DNA from: Acidimicrobiales bacterium
GTDB lineage: Bacteria > Actinomycetota > Acidimicrobiia > Acidimicrobiales > MedAcidi-G1
Reading direction: 5' to 3'
Assembly (NCBI GenBank): GCA_029242745.1
Contig: JAQWTI010000020.1
Location: 1-64,000 of the forward strand
Length of the DNA stretch: 64,000 bases
Under the pieces are notes generated by a model. That model worked only from the letters and a program-made list of their open reading frames with translations. It had not been told where the DNA came from and ran no database searches. Shown here in pieces: positions 26,576 to 35,726 of this stretch; position 1 is the first letter of the stretch; the number at the start of each line of letters is the position of its first letter. The translations under genes were made by a program, and so were the position numbers.

Positions 26576-26968
26576 ATGCAGATCCTCGCAGCTCTTTTTT
26601 TTGAAGGTATCGACCTAAGGCAAGTCGCCGGCGGAGCGACCCACATCGACCTGACAGGCATTCAATTCAGCGCAGCGTCGCCCAGCCCCGCACCCGTCAC
26701 CTGGTCTCCACACCTAGTTGTTGTCGTTAGTTGTCCTTCCGACCAAAGTGGTCAAGGAGTCCTTGAAGTGCTGTTCAATCGTGACGGCCAGCAGATAGCC
26801 CGAAACGTCCAACCCCTCTCCGTGGAGCCCGGACGGTTTGGCTATCGCTTGGTGCGTGCCGAAATGGAATTCGAAGAGTTTGGGACAATCGAAGCCAACT
26901 GCCGCATTGACAATGGCCCCGCCACCGTCGTCCCGTTTACCCTTCTCCCACCAACTGAAGCCGCGTGA
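26576..26968 (+). CDS. Hypothetical protein coupled to a FIST protein
   Basis: A 130-residue protein of unknown family. It seems all-beta with alternating hydrophobic residues (WSPHLVVVVSCPSD, GVLEVLFNRDGQQIARN) and has two Cys. There is no signal peptide or membrane helix, so it is probably cytosolic. The fold may be immunoglobulin-like or lipocalin-like, but this is not certain. Its stop overlaps the start of the FIST gene by four bases, so the two are made together and may share a pathway. Confidence 0.6.
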   Translation: MQILAALFFEGIDLRQVAGGATHIDLTGIQFSAASPSPAPVTWSPHLVVVVSCPSDQSGQGVLEVLFNRDGQQIARNVQPLSVEPGRFGYRLVRAEMEFEEFGTIEANCRIDNGPATVVPFTLLPPTEAA

Positions 26969-28086
26969 GTCGAAAGCAGGGAAAGTTCGCCGCAGCGGTC
27001 AGCCAGCACCCGGAGGCTGCAGTTGCCGTAGCCGAAGTTGTCGGCCAGAGCCTTGACCAAACGGGTCACGGTCCTGAGTTGGCCCTGCTTTTCGCCTCAG
27101 GAACCCATAGGAGCCAAATTTCCCAAATCGCTCAGACAATCCACAATACGCTTGGTCCGACCGTACTTCTTGGCTGCAGCGCCGGGAGCACCCTGGTTCA
27201 CCATCAAGAGATCGAAGAGGGACCATCGGTTGTGTTGTGGACCGCACGTATCTCCTCAGTCGAACCGCTTCGGCTTCTGGAACCCAAACTTCCAGAAAAT
27301 CTGGCAGCAGGGAGTGCCGTTGTCTTGATGGCTGACCCCTTCAGTTTCGACGCAGCAGCCTTTGCCGCCACCATTTGTCCAACTATCACTCTGGTCGGAG
27401 GCTTGGCCTCTGCAGCGTCCCATGCAGGCGGCAACCAGTTACTACTCGATGACATGCAATTCACCGACGGCGCAGTAGCTGTGGTGCTACCTCCCGGTAT
27501 CGGTGCTCAGGCTCTCGTCGCAACCGGCTGTCGCCCTGTGGGGGATCCAATGGTAATCACCAAAGCGGAAGGGTCGCTAATTCGTCACCTGGCCGGCCGG
27601 CCGGCTATCGAACGTTTGGGCAACCTGCTGGACTCAGCGGACACAGAGACCGCCACCCGAATCCGGCGAGGTCTGCACCTTGGGATTGTCATAGACGAAC
27701 ATCAGGTCAACTTTGAGGCTGGCGACTTTCTCATTAGACCCATTGTGGGCGCTGATCAGTCTTCCGGCGCACTTGCCGTGGGCGCGCCCCTGCCGGTTGG
27801 AACCACTGTTCAATTCCAAGTTCGCGACGCTGAGGCGGCATCTGCCGACCTAGAGAGTCGACTAAGTGGGCTGTCGGCGGCGGCGGCAGTCGCGTTCACG
27901 TGTAACGGCCGAGGGAGCAACCTGTTCGGAGTAGCCGGCCACGACGCTGAACATCTCGTGGACGGGCTTGGCACCACTGCGGTGGTTGGGATGTCGTGTG
28001 CTGGTGAGCTCGGTCCGGTCGGCTCTGAGCACCACCTGCACGGCTTCACTAATTCTGTACTTCTTATCGGCACCGTCGCCGAGTAA
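26965..28086 (+). CDS. FIST domain sensory protein
   Basis: A 373-residue protein with FIST N and C domains, proposed to bind small ligands such as amino acids for signal transduction. Typical features are VLLGCSAGSTLVHHQEIEEG (about residues 68-87), VLMADPFSFD, LVGGLASAAS and, near the end, VVGMSCAGELGPVG followed by HGFTNSVLL. It has no attached histidine kinase, GGDEF or methyl-accepting domain, so its output is unknown. It is the second gene of a two-gene unit, and transketolase follows after 71 bases. Confidence 0.85.
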   Translation: MSRKQGKFAAAVSQHPEAAVAVAEVVGQSLDQTGHGPELALLFASGTHRSQISQIAQTIHNTLGPTVLLGCSAGSTLVHHQEIEEGPSVVLWTARISSVEPLRLLEPKLPENLAAGSAVVLMADPFSFDAAAFAATICPTITLVGGLASAASHAGGNQLLLDDMQFTDGAVAVVLPPGIGAQALVATGCRPVGDPMVITKAEGSLIRHLAGRPAIERLGNLLDSADTETATRIRRGLHLGIVIDEHQVNFEAGDFLIRPIVGADQSSGALAVGAPLPVGTTVQFQVRDAEAASADLESRLSGLSAAAAVAFTCNGRGSNLFGVAGHDAEHLVDGLGTTAVVGMSCAGELGPVGSEHHLHGFTNSVLLIGTVAE

Positions 28087-28157
28087 GCCGGGACAGGCGT
28101 ATAGGGTCCCGTCCGATCCATCGGAGCAGGGCCAGCGGCGATTATAAGGTGACATTT

Positions 28158-30131
28158 GTGACGGACGATCCAAAAGAAGTCGAGCAGCATGACCATCGAG
28201 CCATTTCTGTGGTACGTGGTTTGGCGATGGATGCACCCCACGCCGCACGGTCCGGCCATCAGGGCACGGCAATGGCCCTCGCCCCCTTGGCCCATGTTCT
28301 GTGGACCCGAATTCTGACCTACGACGCTGCCGATCCTTCGTGGCCGGATCGGGATCGATTTATCCTGTCAGCCGGACATGCATCAATCCTGCTGTACTCG
28401 ATGCTTTACCTAACTGGTCACGGCCTGACACTCGACGACCTGCGGAATTTTCGGCAGTGGGGGTCTGCAACCCCGGGTCATCCAGAGGTCGGACATACGC
28501 CTGGCGTGGAAGTGACTACTGGTCCCCTTGGACAAGGCATCGCCAACGCTGTCGGAATGGCGATCGCCGAGCGAAACCTTCGAGCCCGTTTCAGTGCCGA
28601 CCTCACTGATCACCGGACTTTCGTAGTGTGCGGCGATGGCGACCTGGCCGAGGGCCTCAGCCACGAGGCCGCTTCACTGGCAGGCCACCTGGGCCTTGGT
28701 CGCCTAATTGCCGTCTACGACGACAACCACATCACCATCGACGGGCCCACTGAGTTGGCATTATCTGACGATGCCCCGGCCCGTTTTCGTTCTTACGGCT
28801 GGCATGTCGTTGAGTTGGGTGATGTAGCAGACGACCTCGATGCCATAGAAAATGGCCTGCGAGAGGCAATGAGTGTCGAAGACCGACCTTCGCTGGTGGT
28901 GCTTCGTAGCCACATCGGCCATCCATCTCCCGATGTTGACACATCGACGGTGCATGGTTACTCCCTGACCAGCGATGGCATCAGGGAAACTAAAGAGTTG
29001 ATGGGCCTACCTGACGAACCTTTCCACGTGCCCGAAGATGTACTTTCGCTGTATCGCTTAGCTGGACGCCGCGGTGCCGAGGCGAGGAACAATTGGGAGA
29101 AACGAATCAGCTCCACTGAATTTGATCGCGCCCAGTGGGATGCAGCCTGGGCCGGTAGTGGCATTGCTGGCTGGGAAGATGCCCTCCCCTCTTGGGAGGA
29201 GGGGGATGCTGTAGCCACACGTAAGGCCAGCAATACCTGTCTTCAGGCACTGCTCAACGTAGTTCCAGGTCTCATTGGCGGTGGTGCAGATCTAACTGGG
29301 AATACAGGGACCACTATCTCAGATCACGGTGTGCAGGGCCCCGACTGCCCAGAGGGAAGGCAACTCTTCTTTGGAGTGCGAGAGCATGCCATGGGAGCCG
29401 TCTGTAATGGTTTGGCGCTCCATGGGGGGATGCTTCCCGTAAACGGCACATTTTTGGTGTTTAGCGACTACATGCGAGGAGCGGTCCGACTGGCCGCACT
29501 GTCTCAGGCGAAGAATGTATTTGTTTGGAGTCACGACTCAGTCGGTGTAGGCGAGGACGGCCCAACCCACCAACCAGTTGAGCACGCTGCAGCTCTTCGG
29601 ACTATTCCCAACCTTCGAGTAATCAGGCCAGCAGATGCGAACGAGACCGCTGGTGCGTGGCACTCAATTATCGGTGGTGTTGGACCAACTGCCCTCCTCC
29701 TGACCCGCCAAAACGTCCCCGTCCTTCCTGGGACCAATGATTACGCAGCAGTGGCTAGAGGAGGCTATGTCCTAGTTGAGCCGGCTGGGTCGCCTGAGTT
29801 GATCCTCGTCGGGACTGGAAGTGAAGTTTCAGTTGCTATGGAGGCCTCAGCGATCTTGGCGGCCGCTGGTCGCTCCGTTCGGGTGGTGTCCATGCCCTGC
29901 ATGGAGGATTTCGCCGATCAGGACGCTGTCTATCGAGATGCCGTTCTAACCCCCGGTATTCCCACCGTGTCGATTGAGGCCGGGGTGACATTTGGTTGGG
30001 ATCGTTGGGCTGACCGCTGCGTCGGTATAGACCGTTTTGGCGCTTCTGCGCCAGGCGAGCGCGTCATGGCCGAGTTCGGCATCACCCCTGAAGCTCTTGT
30101 GGCCGCAGCGCACGACCTCCTCTATTCCTGA
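28158..30131 (+). CDS. tkt: Transketolase
   Basis: A 657-residue thiamine-diphosphate enzyme of the pentose phosphate pathway that moves two-carbon units between sugar phosphates. Visible motifs: SGHQGTAMALAPLAHVLW, the ThDP-binding GDGDLAEGLSHEAASL with the later DDNHITIDG, the pyrimidine-domain FGVREHAMGAVCNGLALHGG, and DSVGVGEDGPTHQPVEH. The GTG at 28158 has AAGGTGA five bases upstream; a GTG at 28149 is an alternative. Transaldolase follows after 26 bases, a metabolic pair. Confidence 0.96.
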   Translation: MTDDPKEVEQHDHRAISVVRGLAMDAPHAARSGHQGTAMALAPLAHVLWTRILTYDAADPSWPDRDRFILSAGHASILLYSMLYLTGHGLTLDDLRNFRQWGSATPGHPEVGHTPGVEVTTGPLGQGIANAVGMAIAERNLRARFSADLTDHRTFVVCGDGDLAEGLSHEAASLAGHLGLGRLIAVYDDNHITIDGPTELALSDDAPARFRSYGWHVVELGDVADDLDAIENGLREAMSVEDRPSLVVLRSHIGHPSPDVDTSTVHGYSLTSDGIRETKELMGLPDEPFHVPEDVLSLYRLAGRRGAEARNNWEKRISSTEFDRAQWDAAWAGSGIAGWEDALPSWEEGDAVATRKASNTCLQALLNVVPGLIGGGADLTGNTGTTISDHGVQGPDCPEGRQLFFGVREHAMGAVCNGLALHGGMLPVNGTFLVFSDYMRGAVRLAALSQAKNVFVWSHDSVGVGEDGPTHQPVEHAAALRTIPNLRVIRPADANETAGAWHSIIGGVGPTALLLTRQNVPVLPGTNDYAAVARGGYVLVEPAGSPELILVGTGSEVSVAMEASAILAAAGRSVRVVSMPCMEDFADQDAVYRDAVLTPGIPTVSIEAGVTFGWDRWADRCVGIDRFGASAPGERVMAEFGITPEALVAAAHDLLYS

Positions 30132-30157
30132 CCACTATCTGACTCACGGAGCCCCAA

Positions 30158-31252
30158 GTGACTCGACTCCACAACCTGCACGCCGACCAAGGTCAGAGCC
30201 CATGGCTAGACAACCTGCGAAGGGGTTGGATCACCTCCGGCCAACTTCGAGAATGGGTCGATCGAGGCGTGCGGGGCATCACCTCAAATCCTTCGATATT
30301 CCAAAAAGCCATGACAGGCACGGATGCCTACGACGAGCAGTTACGGGGACTGATCGACGAAGGTGTGAGTATCGAGGACAGTTACTGGGCGCTTGTTGTG
30401 AGCGACATCCTCGATGCGCTGGACGTGCTGCGTCCGGTCTTTGACGAATCGGGTGGGGTCGACGGCTACGTCTCTGTCGAAGTCGACCCGACGCTTGCCC
30501 GTGATACTGCTGGCACCATCGCGGCGGCAAGGGCCCTAGACAAGCGAATCAATCGCCCAAATCTCTATGTGAAGATTCCTGCAACAACCGCAGGCATCCC
30601 TGCTATCCGACAAATGATCGCTGAGGGGCGCAGCGTGAATGTAACCCTGATTTTTTCGCTATCGCGCTACAGCGAGGTCATGGAGGCCTACTTATCGGGA
30701 CTGGAAGAGTGTGACGCCGATCTCTCTACCGTTTCATCGGTGGCCTCGTTCTTCATTAGCCGGACCGATAGCGAGGTCGACCGGCGGCTTGACGATATTG
30801 GCACTGCTGTGGCCCTTGACTTGCGGGGTCAGACAGCAGTGGCCCAAGGGCATGTGGCATACAACATGTTCCGTGATGTCTTCAGCGGCCAACGCTGGGA
30901 AGCCCTAGCTGCTCGCGGCGCCCGTGTTCAGCGGCCCCTTTGGGCATCTACGTCGACTAAAAATGCGGCTTACCCTGACACCCTGTACGTTGATTCACTG
31001 ATCGGTCCCGACACTGTCAACACGCTCCCAGACGCAACGCTGGAAGCGTTTGAGGACCACGGCACAGTGGCCCGAACTGTGGATGTCGATCCTGCTGCGG
31101 CCTACTCCGTCCTACGTGCGGTGGCAGAATCTGGCGTGGACCTTGACGATGTGGCTAGCGTGCTCGAAGACGAGGGAGTCTCCGCCTTCGTCAGGTCGTT
31201 TGATGAACTTCTGGAGAGCCTCAGCGAAAAGGTCCACGAGTTCCGAACCTAG
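30158..31252 (+). CDS. tal: Transaldolase
   Basis: A 364-residue enzyme of the non-oxidative pentose phosphate pathway, moving a dihydroxyacetone unit between sugars through a Schiff-base lysine. Seen are GITSNPSIFQKAM near residue 42, NLYVKIPATTAGIPAI carrying the catalytic Lys, and RPLWASTSTKN with YVDSLIGPDTVNT further on. The length fits the actinobacterial group. The GTG start at 30158 has GGAG six bases upstream. Downstream of transketolase on the same strand, so likely co-transcribed. Confidence 0.95.
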   Translation: MTRLHNLHADQGQSPWLDNLRRGWITSGQLREWVDRGVRGITSNPSIFQKAMTGTDAYDEQLRGLIDEGVSIEDSYWALVVSDILDALDVLRPVFDESGGVDGYVSVEVDPTLARDTAGTIAAARALDKRINRPNLYVKIPATTAGIPAIRQMIAEGRSVNVTLIFSLSRYSEVMEAYLSGLEECDADLSTVSSVASFFISRTDSEVDRRLDDIGTAVALDLRGQTAVAQGHVAYNMFRDVFSGQRWEALAARGARVQRPLWASTSTKNAAYPDTLYVDSLIGPDTVNTLPDATLEAFEDHGTVARTVDVDPAAAYSVLRAVAESGVDLDDVASVLEDEGVSAFVRSFDELLESLSEKVHEFRT

Positions 31253-31276
31253 AGACCCGGTCAGATAGGTCGACCG

Positions 31277-31292
31277 AACGGACCGGTCCGTT
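31277..31292. promoter_or_regulatory. 16-base palindrome upstream of the HxlR regulator gene
   Basis: AACGGACCGGTCCGTT is a perfect palindrome 31 bases before the ATG of the HxlR-family gene. A weaker partner with the same half-site, ACGGAC then GGTCC, lies at 31303-31319. HxlR regulators bind short palindromes as dimers, often in their own promoter, so an autoregulatory operator is a good reading. The consensus for this subgroup is not known to me. Confidence 0.55.
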
Positions 31293-31323
31293 GTGAATCA
31301 AAACGGACTGCTACGGTCCAGTC

Positions 31324-31806
31324 ATGACTCAGCCACCGGTCAAGGAACTTGCGAACTCCGATGAGCCGGATTGTTCCATCGAGGCCACCCTGGGGGCTGT
31401 TGGTGATCGATGGACACTCCTCATATTGCGGGACCTCTTTCGGGGTGTTCGCCGATTCGAAGCCCTGCATCGTGACCTAGGAATCGCCCGCAACCTCTTG
31501 ACAGATCGACTGCATCGCCTGGCTGAACTAGGTGTCGTTCACCGAGTCCCCTACCAAGATCGACCTGTCCGCCACGAGTACCGACTTACCGCCAAGGGTG
31601 CTGATCTCTCACCGGCATTGGTCGCCCTCATGCACTGGGGTGACCGCTGGTACGCAAATGACGGACCACCCACCCTCCTTGTCCATGACGTCTGTGGCAC
31701 GCCACTGGATCAGGCAGTGTCCTGCCCTGAGTGTCATACGCCAGTCTCTCCGCACCACATCCGCAGCCGCCCGGGCCCAGGTCGAACTCTCGAAGGAACC
31801 AACTGA
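31324..31806 (+). CDS. HxlR-family transcriptional regulator with C-terminal Cys cluster
   Basis: A 160-residue winged-helix regulator. The HxlR core runs from about 17 to 110: CSIEATLGAVGDRWTLLIL, then GVRRFEALHRDLGIARNLLT (recognition region) and the wing VPYQDRPVRHEYRLT. Cys17 sits at the position used for redox or electrophile sensing in several family members. The C-terminal extension has Cys124, Cys134, Cys137 and His138, which may bind zinc. The stop overlaps the fbiC start as TGATG, so regulator and F420 gene are coupled. Confidence 0.88.
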   Translation: MTQPPVKELANSDEPDCSIEATLGAVGDRWTLLILRDLFRGVRRFEALHRDLGIARNLLTDRLHRLAELGVVHRVPYQDRPVRHEYRLTAKGADLSPALVALMHWGDRWYANDGPPTLLVHDVCGTPLDQAVSCPECHTPVSPHHIRSRPGPGRTLEGTN

Positions 31807-34220
31807 TGACAAAGAACTCAATGAGCGACACCGCGCTGGCCAGATTGCAAGGTGTAGATCTCCTGGCTGAGGCCTGCAGAATACGTGACGACCACCACGG
31901 CAGGCGGATTACCTACAGCCCCAAGGTGTTCATTCCACTGACCGTCTTGTGTCGAGATCGCTGCGGCTACTGCACTTTCGCCCAACCACCGGCGCGACTT
32001 GAAACGCCCTACCTCTCACCCGATGAGGTGTTGTCCATAGCCCGGCAGGGTGCTGCTGCAGGTTGTCACGAGGCCCTATTCACACTTGGCGAACGGCCTG
32101 AACTGCGTTACCCAGTGGCCGCTGACTGGTTAGCCCGTCACGGGCATGCTTCCACCGTTGACTATCTCGTGGCCATGGCCCAACTCGTACTCGATGAAAC
32201 CGGGCTGCTTCCGCACGCCAACGCTGGAGCGCTGTCATTTGAAGAGCTCTCTGCTCTCCGAAAGGTCTCACCCTCTCAAGGGATGATGCTGGAGTCCTTG
32301 GTAGACAATCTCGACTGCCACAGAGGCGCGCCTGACAAAACGCCCGAAAGGCGGCTGGCGACCATCGAGACGGCTGGAGAGTTGGCAATCCCCTTCACCA
32401 CAGGAATCCTCATCGGAATTGGTGAAGAACGTCGAGACCGAATTGAAGCACTTGAAGCAATTGCTGAATCTCATAGGCGGCATGGTCACATTCAGGAGGT
32501 GATTGTTCAGAACTTTCTACCTAAGCCCGGCACGGGCATGCACAATGCACCATCGTGTCCAGAAGACCAGTATCTCGATGCCATAGCTCTGGCGCGCATC
32601 ATCCTTCCACCTGAAATCCACCTGCAGGCTCCACCTAACCTGTCCGACGACTTTGGCGTCCTTCTGGGCGCCGGTATCGATGACTGGGGTGGGATTTCGC
32701 CAGTGACCGCCGACCATGTCAATCCTGAACGTCCATGGCCGGGCCTAAACCGACTGATGTCGGTTACTCAGGAACAGGGCTTTACATTGGCCCCCCGTCT
32801 TACGGCTTATCCCGAGTTTGTGTGCGAACCCAGTCATTGGTTTGATCCCACTCTCCAGTTCGCCGTAATGGACCGTAGCGATGCCGAAGGGCTGGGTCGT
32901 GATGATCCCGGAGCAATCTTTCCTGAGGTCATAGAGACAGTTGAGGCCGATGACGGAGCCGAGGTCCGCCAAATCGGCTCTGCCTCGACTGGCTGGTATT
33001 CAGGAGCACCAGTCGAGCCGGTTCACTTGGTACCTGGACCTGCCGCCGCTCGTGGCCGGCTACGGGAGGTGCTCGACGGTGTGGTCAGCGGCCAGCGAGC
33101 TGGATCAGAAGAACTTCTCACACTATTCAGTGCACGAGGACCCGAAGTCGCAGCGGTGGCTGAGGTGGCCGACGAATTGCGCAAGCGGCGTGTCGGAAAC
33201 GATGTCACATGGGTAGCGAACCGGAATATCAACTACACGAATGTCTGTACGTACAAGTGTCGCTTTTGTGGCTTCTCGAAAGGGCCTCTCTCATTGAACC
33301 TCCGAGGCGCTCCCTACCTTCTGGAGATGGAAGAAATCGCCAGTCGTGCCGCCGACGCAGCCCGCATGGGAGCCACCGAAGTTTGTCTCCAAGGCGGGAT
33401 TCATCCCGACTTTGACGGCGAGTACTACCTCGATGTGACACGCTCCGTCCGGGCTGCAGTACCTGATATCCACATACACGGCTTCACAGCCCTCGAGGTG
33501 ACCGAGGGTGCTCGGCGGCTCAATGAGCCCTTAGCCGAATACCTCCAAAGAGGTTACGAGGCGGGACTGCGTTCACTTCCTGGTACGGCGGCCGAAATCT
33601 TGGATGATGATATTCGCGCGGAGTTGTGCCCCGACAAGATTTCCACCGAAGAGTGGTTGGAGGCTCACCGAACCGCGCATGCAGTCGGTATTCGATCCAA
33701 CGTCACGATCATGTACGGGTCAATTGAACGCCCTGAGCACTGGGTGCGTCATCTCCTGCGCTGCCGCGATCTTCAGGATGAAACCGGCGGCTTCACCGAG
33801 TTTGTGGGCCTGCCATTTGTCCACATGGCATCTCCCATCTATCTCCAACGAAAGGCCCGCCGTGGGCCCACGTTCCGTGAAACTCTGCTTATGCACGCCG
33901 TCGCCCGGATTGCTTACGACGGGTCAATCGACAATATCCAAGCGTCTTGGGTGAAGATTGGCTTTGCGGGTGTTCGGCAGTTGCTCCAGTCTGGCGTTAA
34001 CGACCTTGGGGGAACTCTCATGGACGAAAATATTTCTCGGGCTGCCGGTGCCGAACATGGACAGCAGGTCACCGAGTCCGACCTGCTAGAGCTCGTCGAA
34101 CCTCTGGGTCGGACCTTGCGTCAGCGGACCACGCTCTACGGGCAGGTAGATCGTGGTCTTCGTCTCAACGTTGAGCACCCCGACGACGGTCGAGTTCTTA
34201 TCCCAGTCGTCGCCAATTGA
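31806..34220 (+). CDS. fbiC: FO synthase, fused CofG-CofH (coenzyme F420 biosynthesis)
   Basis: An 804-residue double radical-SAM enzyme building the deazaflavin core (FO) of coenzyme F420 from tyrosine and a ribityl-aminouracil. The N-terminal CofG half has its cluster at Cys49, Cys53 and Cys56 (CRDRCGYC). The C-terminal CofH half has CTYKCRFC near residue 480, followed by YLLEMEEIASRAADAARMGA. The fusion is the actinobacterial form. The ATG at 31806 is preferred over a longer frame from 31731. No other F420 genes are in the window. Confidence 0.96.
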   Translation: MTKNSMSDTALARLQGVDLLAEACRIRDDHHGRRITYSPKVFIPLTVLCRDRCGYCTFAQPPARLETPYLSPDEVLSIARQGAAAGCHEALFTLGERPELRYPVAADWLARHGHASTVDYLVAMAQLVLDETGLLPHANAGALSFEELSALRKVSPSQGMMLESLVDNLDCHRGAPDKTPERRLATIETAGELAIPFTTGILIGIGEERRDRIEALEAIAESHRRHGHIQEVIVQNFLPKPGTGMHNAPSCPEDQYLDAIALARIILPPEIHLQAPPNLSDDFGVLLGAGIDDWGGISPVTADHVNPERPWPGLNRLMSVTQEQGFTLAPRLTAYPEFVCEPSHWFDPTLQFAVMDRSDAEGLGRDDPGAIFPEVIETVEADDGAEVRQIGSASTGWYSGAPVEPVHLVPGPAAARGRLREVLDGVVSGQRAGSEELLTLFSARGPEVAAVAEVADELRKRRVGNDVTWVANRNINYTNVCTYKCRFCGFSKGPLSLNLRGAPYLLEMEEIASRAADAARMGATEVCLQGGIHPDFDGEYYLDVTRSVRAAVPDIHIHGFTALEVTEGARRLNEPLAEYLQRGYEAGLRSLPGTAAEILDDDIRAELCPDKISTEEWLEAHRTAHAVGIRSNVTIMYGSIERPEHWVRHLLRCRDLQDETGGFTEFVGLPFVHMASPIYLQRKARRGPTFRETLLMHAVARIAYDGSIDNIQASWVKIGFAGVRQLLQSGVNDLGGTLMDENISRAAGAEHGQQVTESDLLELVEPLGRTLRQRTTLYGQVDRGLRLNVEHPDDGRVLIPVVAN

Positions 34221-34240
34221 CCCCTTCGCCGAATAGGCCC

Positions 34241-34444
34241 CTACCAGTCGCTGCGTTCAGGCTTCGAGAGAAGATGAGCGGCCTTTTCGACGGCTCGTCG
34301 CGCCTGAGTGAGACGCTTCTCATCTACCGGCAACTCATGCCCACCAGCATCGATCGACTCCCGCAGCCGCAGAATTGCTAAGTCAGCCAATTCTTCTGCA
34401 ATGACATTAAGTCGATCTCGAATCTCATCGAACTCACCCGCCAA
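34241..34444 (-). CDS. Small helical hypothetical protein after glcF
   Basis: A 67-residue, highly charged, mostly alpha-helical protein with the segments FDEIRDRLNVIAEELADLAI and RLTQARRAVEKAAHLL. No family recognised; a coiled-coil or helical hairpin is likely. The start is TTG at 34444 because GGGGAGG lies six bases upstream; an ATG at 34465 is an alternative. The start overlaps the glcF stop by 11 bases, so it belongs to the glycolate oxidase operon as its last gene. Confidence 0.65.
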   Translation of the reverse strand: MAGEFDEIRDRLNVIAEELADLAILRLRESIDAGGHELPVDEKRLTQARRAVEKAAHLLSKPERSDW

Positions 34445-35726
34445 AGTCCACCTCCCCTTCTGCAACTGCTTTACCCAACTTAGATGAATCTGCTCGATGA
34501 CTCTGGAAAACTTGGGCCAGCACCTCCATCGGATGCCGCACTTTGAGCCCAGCAGCCCCCAAGTACATAGAACACCCCGGATTTGCGCTTACAACTAAGG
34601 TCGCCCCGCTCCGACTGGTCGCACGAGCAACGGCCGCTACCTTTTTCTCACGAGCGTCTGCGGCCAGTTTCGGTTGAATCAGTGAGTACGCACCACCTGC
34701 ACCGCAGCAAATCCCATCGTCGTCAAGTTCCACCAAATCCACATGTCGTTTGAGTACCTCGCGAACGGCACCGTGACATCCCTGAGCGTGCCGCAAATGA
34801 CACGGGTCCTGAACAATCACAGCCTCGTGACCTGTCGCCCCCGCTACCGATACTTCGAAGGAGGCCAGCCGTGGATCTTCTGCCAGCCATTCGTGGACAT
34901 CGGCAACCCGATCCGAAAACGCCCGAGCCTCCGGTGTACCCAGCAGATCCCCAAAACGCTTGAGAGCCGCCCCGCAACCCGCCGAATCGACGAGAACCGG
35001 CCCCTCGCCACTAAGAGTACTAACCACTCGTTTGGCATGTCGACGCGCTTCACTATCAAGACCCGCATGTCCATGAAGCGCGCCGCAGCAACCGACTCGG
35101 TCCCCAGATCGCTCGACTGAGACCCCAATAGCCGTAAGAACATCCTCAACAGCGGCATGTACTTCCGGCTGCCAAACATCCATGACACATCCGGTGAACA
35201 AAGTGACCTCTGCAGGGTCCACTAACTGTGGTGGGCGCCGTGGCGCCTTCATGGGAATCCTTCTTGGTAGAGCACCCACCAAGTTTGTGGGCATAAGTCG
35301 CATTAGACCCAGACGCTGGAACACAGCCAAGACCCGGCTTCCCGAACGGAGCAGACTGGGTTTCCCGAGAAGCCAAAGACCTACCCTCAATGGCAGCGGC
35401 AGACGTCGATTGACCGCAATCGCTGACCGAGTGGTGTTGATGAGCTCCTCGTACGGCACACCTGAGGGGCAAGCTGTCACACATCCGAGGCATTGCACGC
35501 AGGTATCCATAGCTGCATGCCACTCGTCATCAGGCACCACGTTGTCCCATTCCACGGAGCGCATCAGCGAGATTCGCCCCCGAGGTGACCATCGTTCATC
35601 GCCAGTAGCCCTGTAGGTCGGACAGTGCGGCAAGCACAACCCACATTGAACACAGGCTGCCAAACCCTCGTCGTCCAATCCCAGCAGGGTCGACAATTCC
35701 TTACGCTGCTGATTCGAAGTGGTCAT
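34434..35726 (-). CDS. glcF: Glycolate oxidase iron-sulfur subunit GlcF
   Basis: A 430-residue subunit with two 4Fe-4S ferredoxin motifs: CVQCGLCLPHCPTYR (about residues 25-39) and CVQCLGCVTACPSGVPYEE. Two CCG-type Cys domains follow (DRVGCCGALHGHAG; DDDGICCGAGGAYS) that carry further redox sites. With GlcD and GlcE it oxidises glycolate to glyoxylate and passes electrons to the quinone pool. Its start overlaps the glcE stop by four bases. The order glcD-glcE-glcF is the usual one. Confidence 0.93.
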   Translation of the reverse strand: MTTSNQQRKELSTLLGLDDEGLAACVQCGLCLPHCPTYRATGDERWSPRGRISLMRSVEWDNVVPDDEWHAAMDTCVQCLGCVTACPSGVPYEELINTTRSAIAVNRRLPLPLRVGLWLLGKPSLLRSGSRVLAVFQRLGLMRLMPTNLVGALPRRIPMKAPRRPPQLVDPAEVTLFTGCVMDVWQPEVHAAVEDVLTAIGVSVERSGDRVGCCGALHGHAGLDSEARRHAKRVVSTLSGEGPVLVDSAGCGAALKRFGDLLGTPEARAFSDRVADVHEWLAEDPRLASFEVSVAGATGHEAVIVQDPCHLRHAQGCHGAVREVLKRHVDLVELDDDGICCGAGGAYSLIQPKLAADAREKKVAAVARATSRSGATLVVSANPGCSMYLGAAGLKVRHPMEVLAQVFQSHRADSSKLGKAVAEGEVDFGG

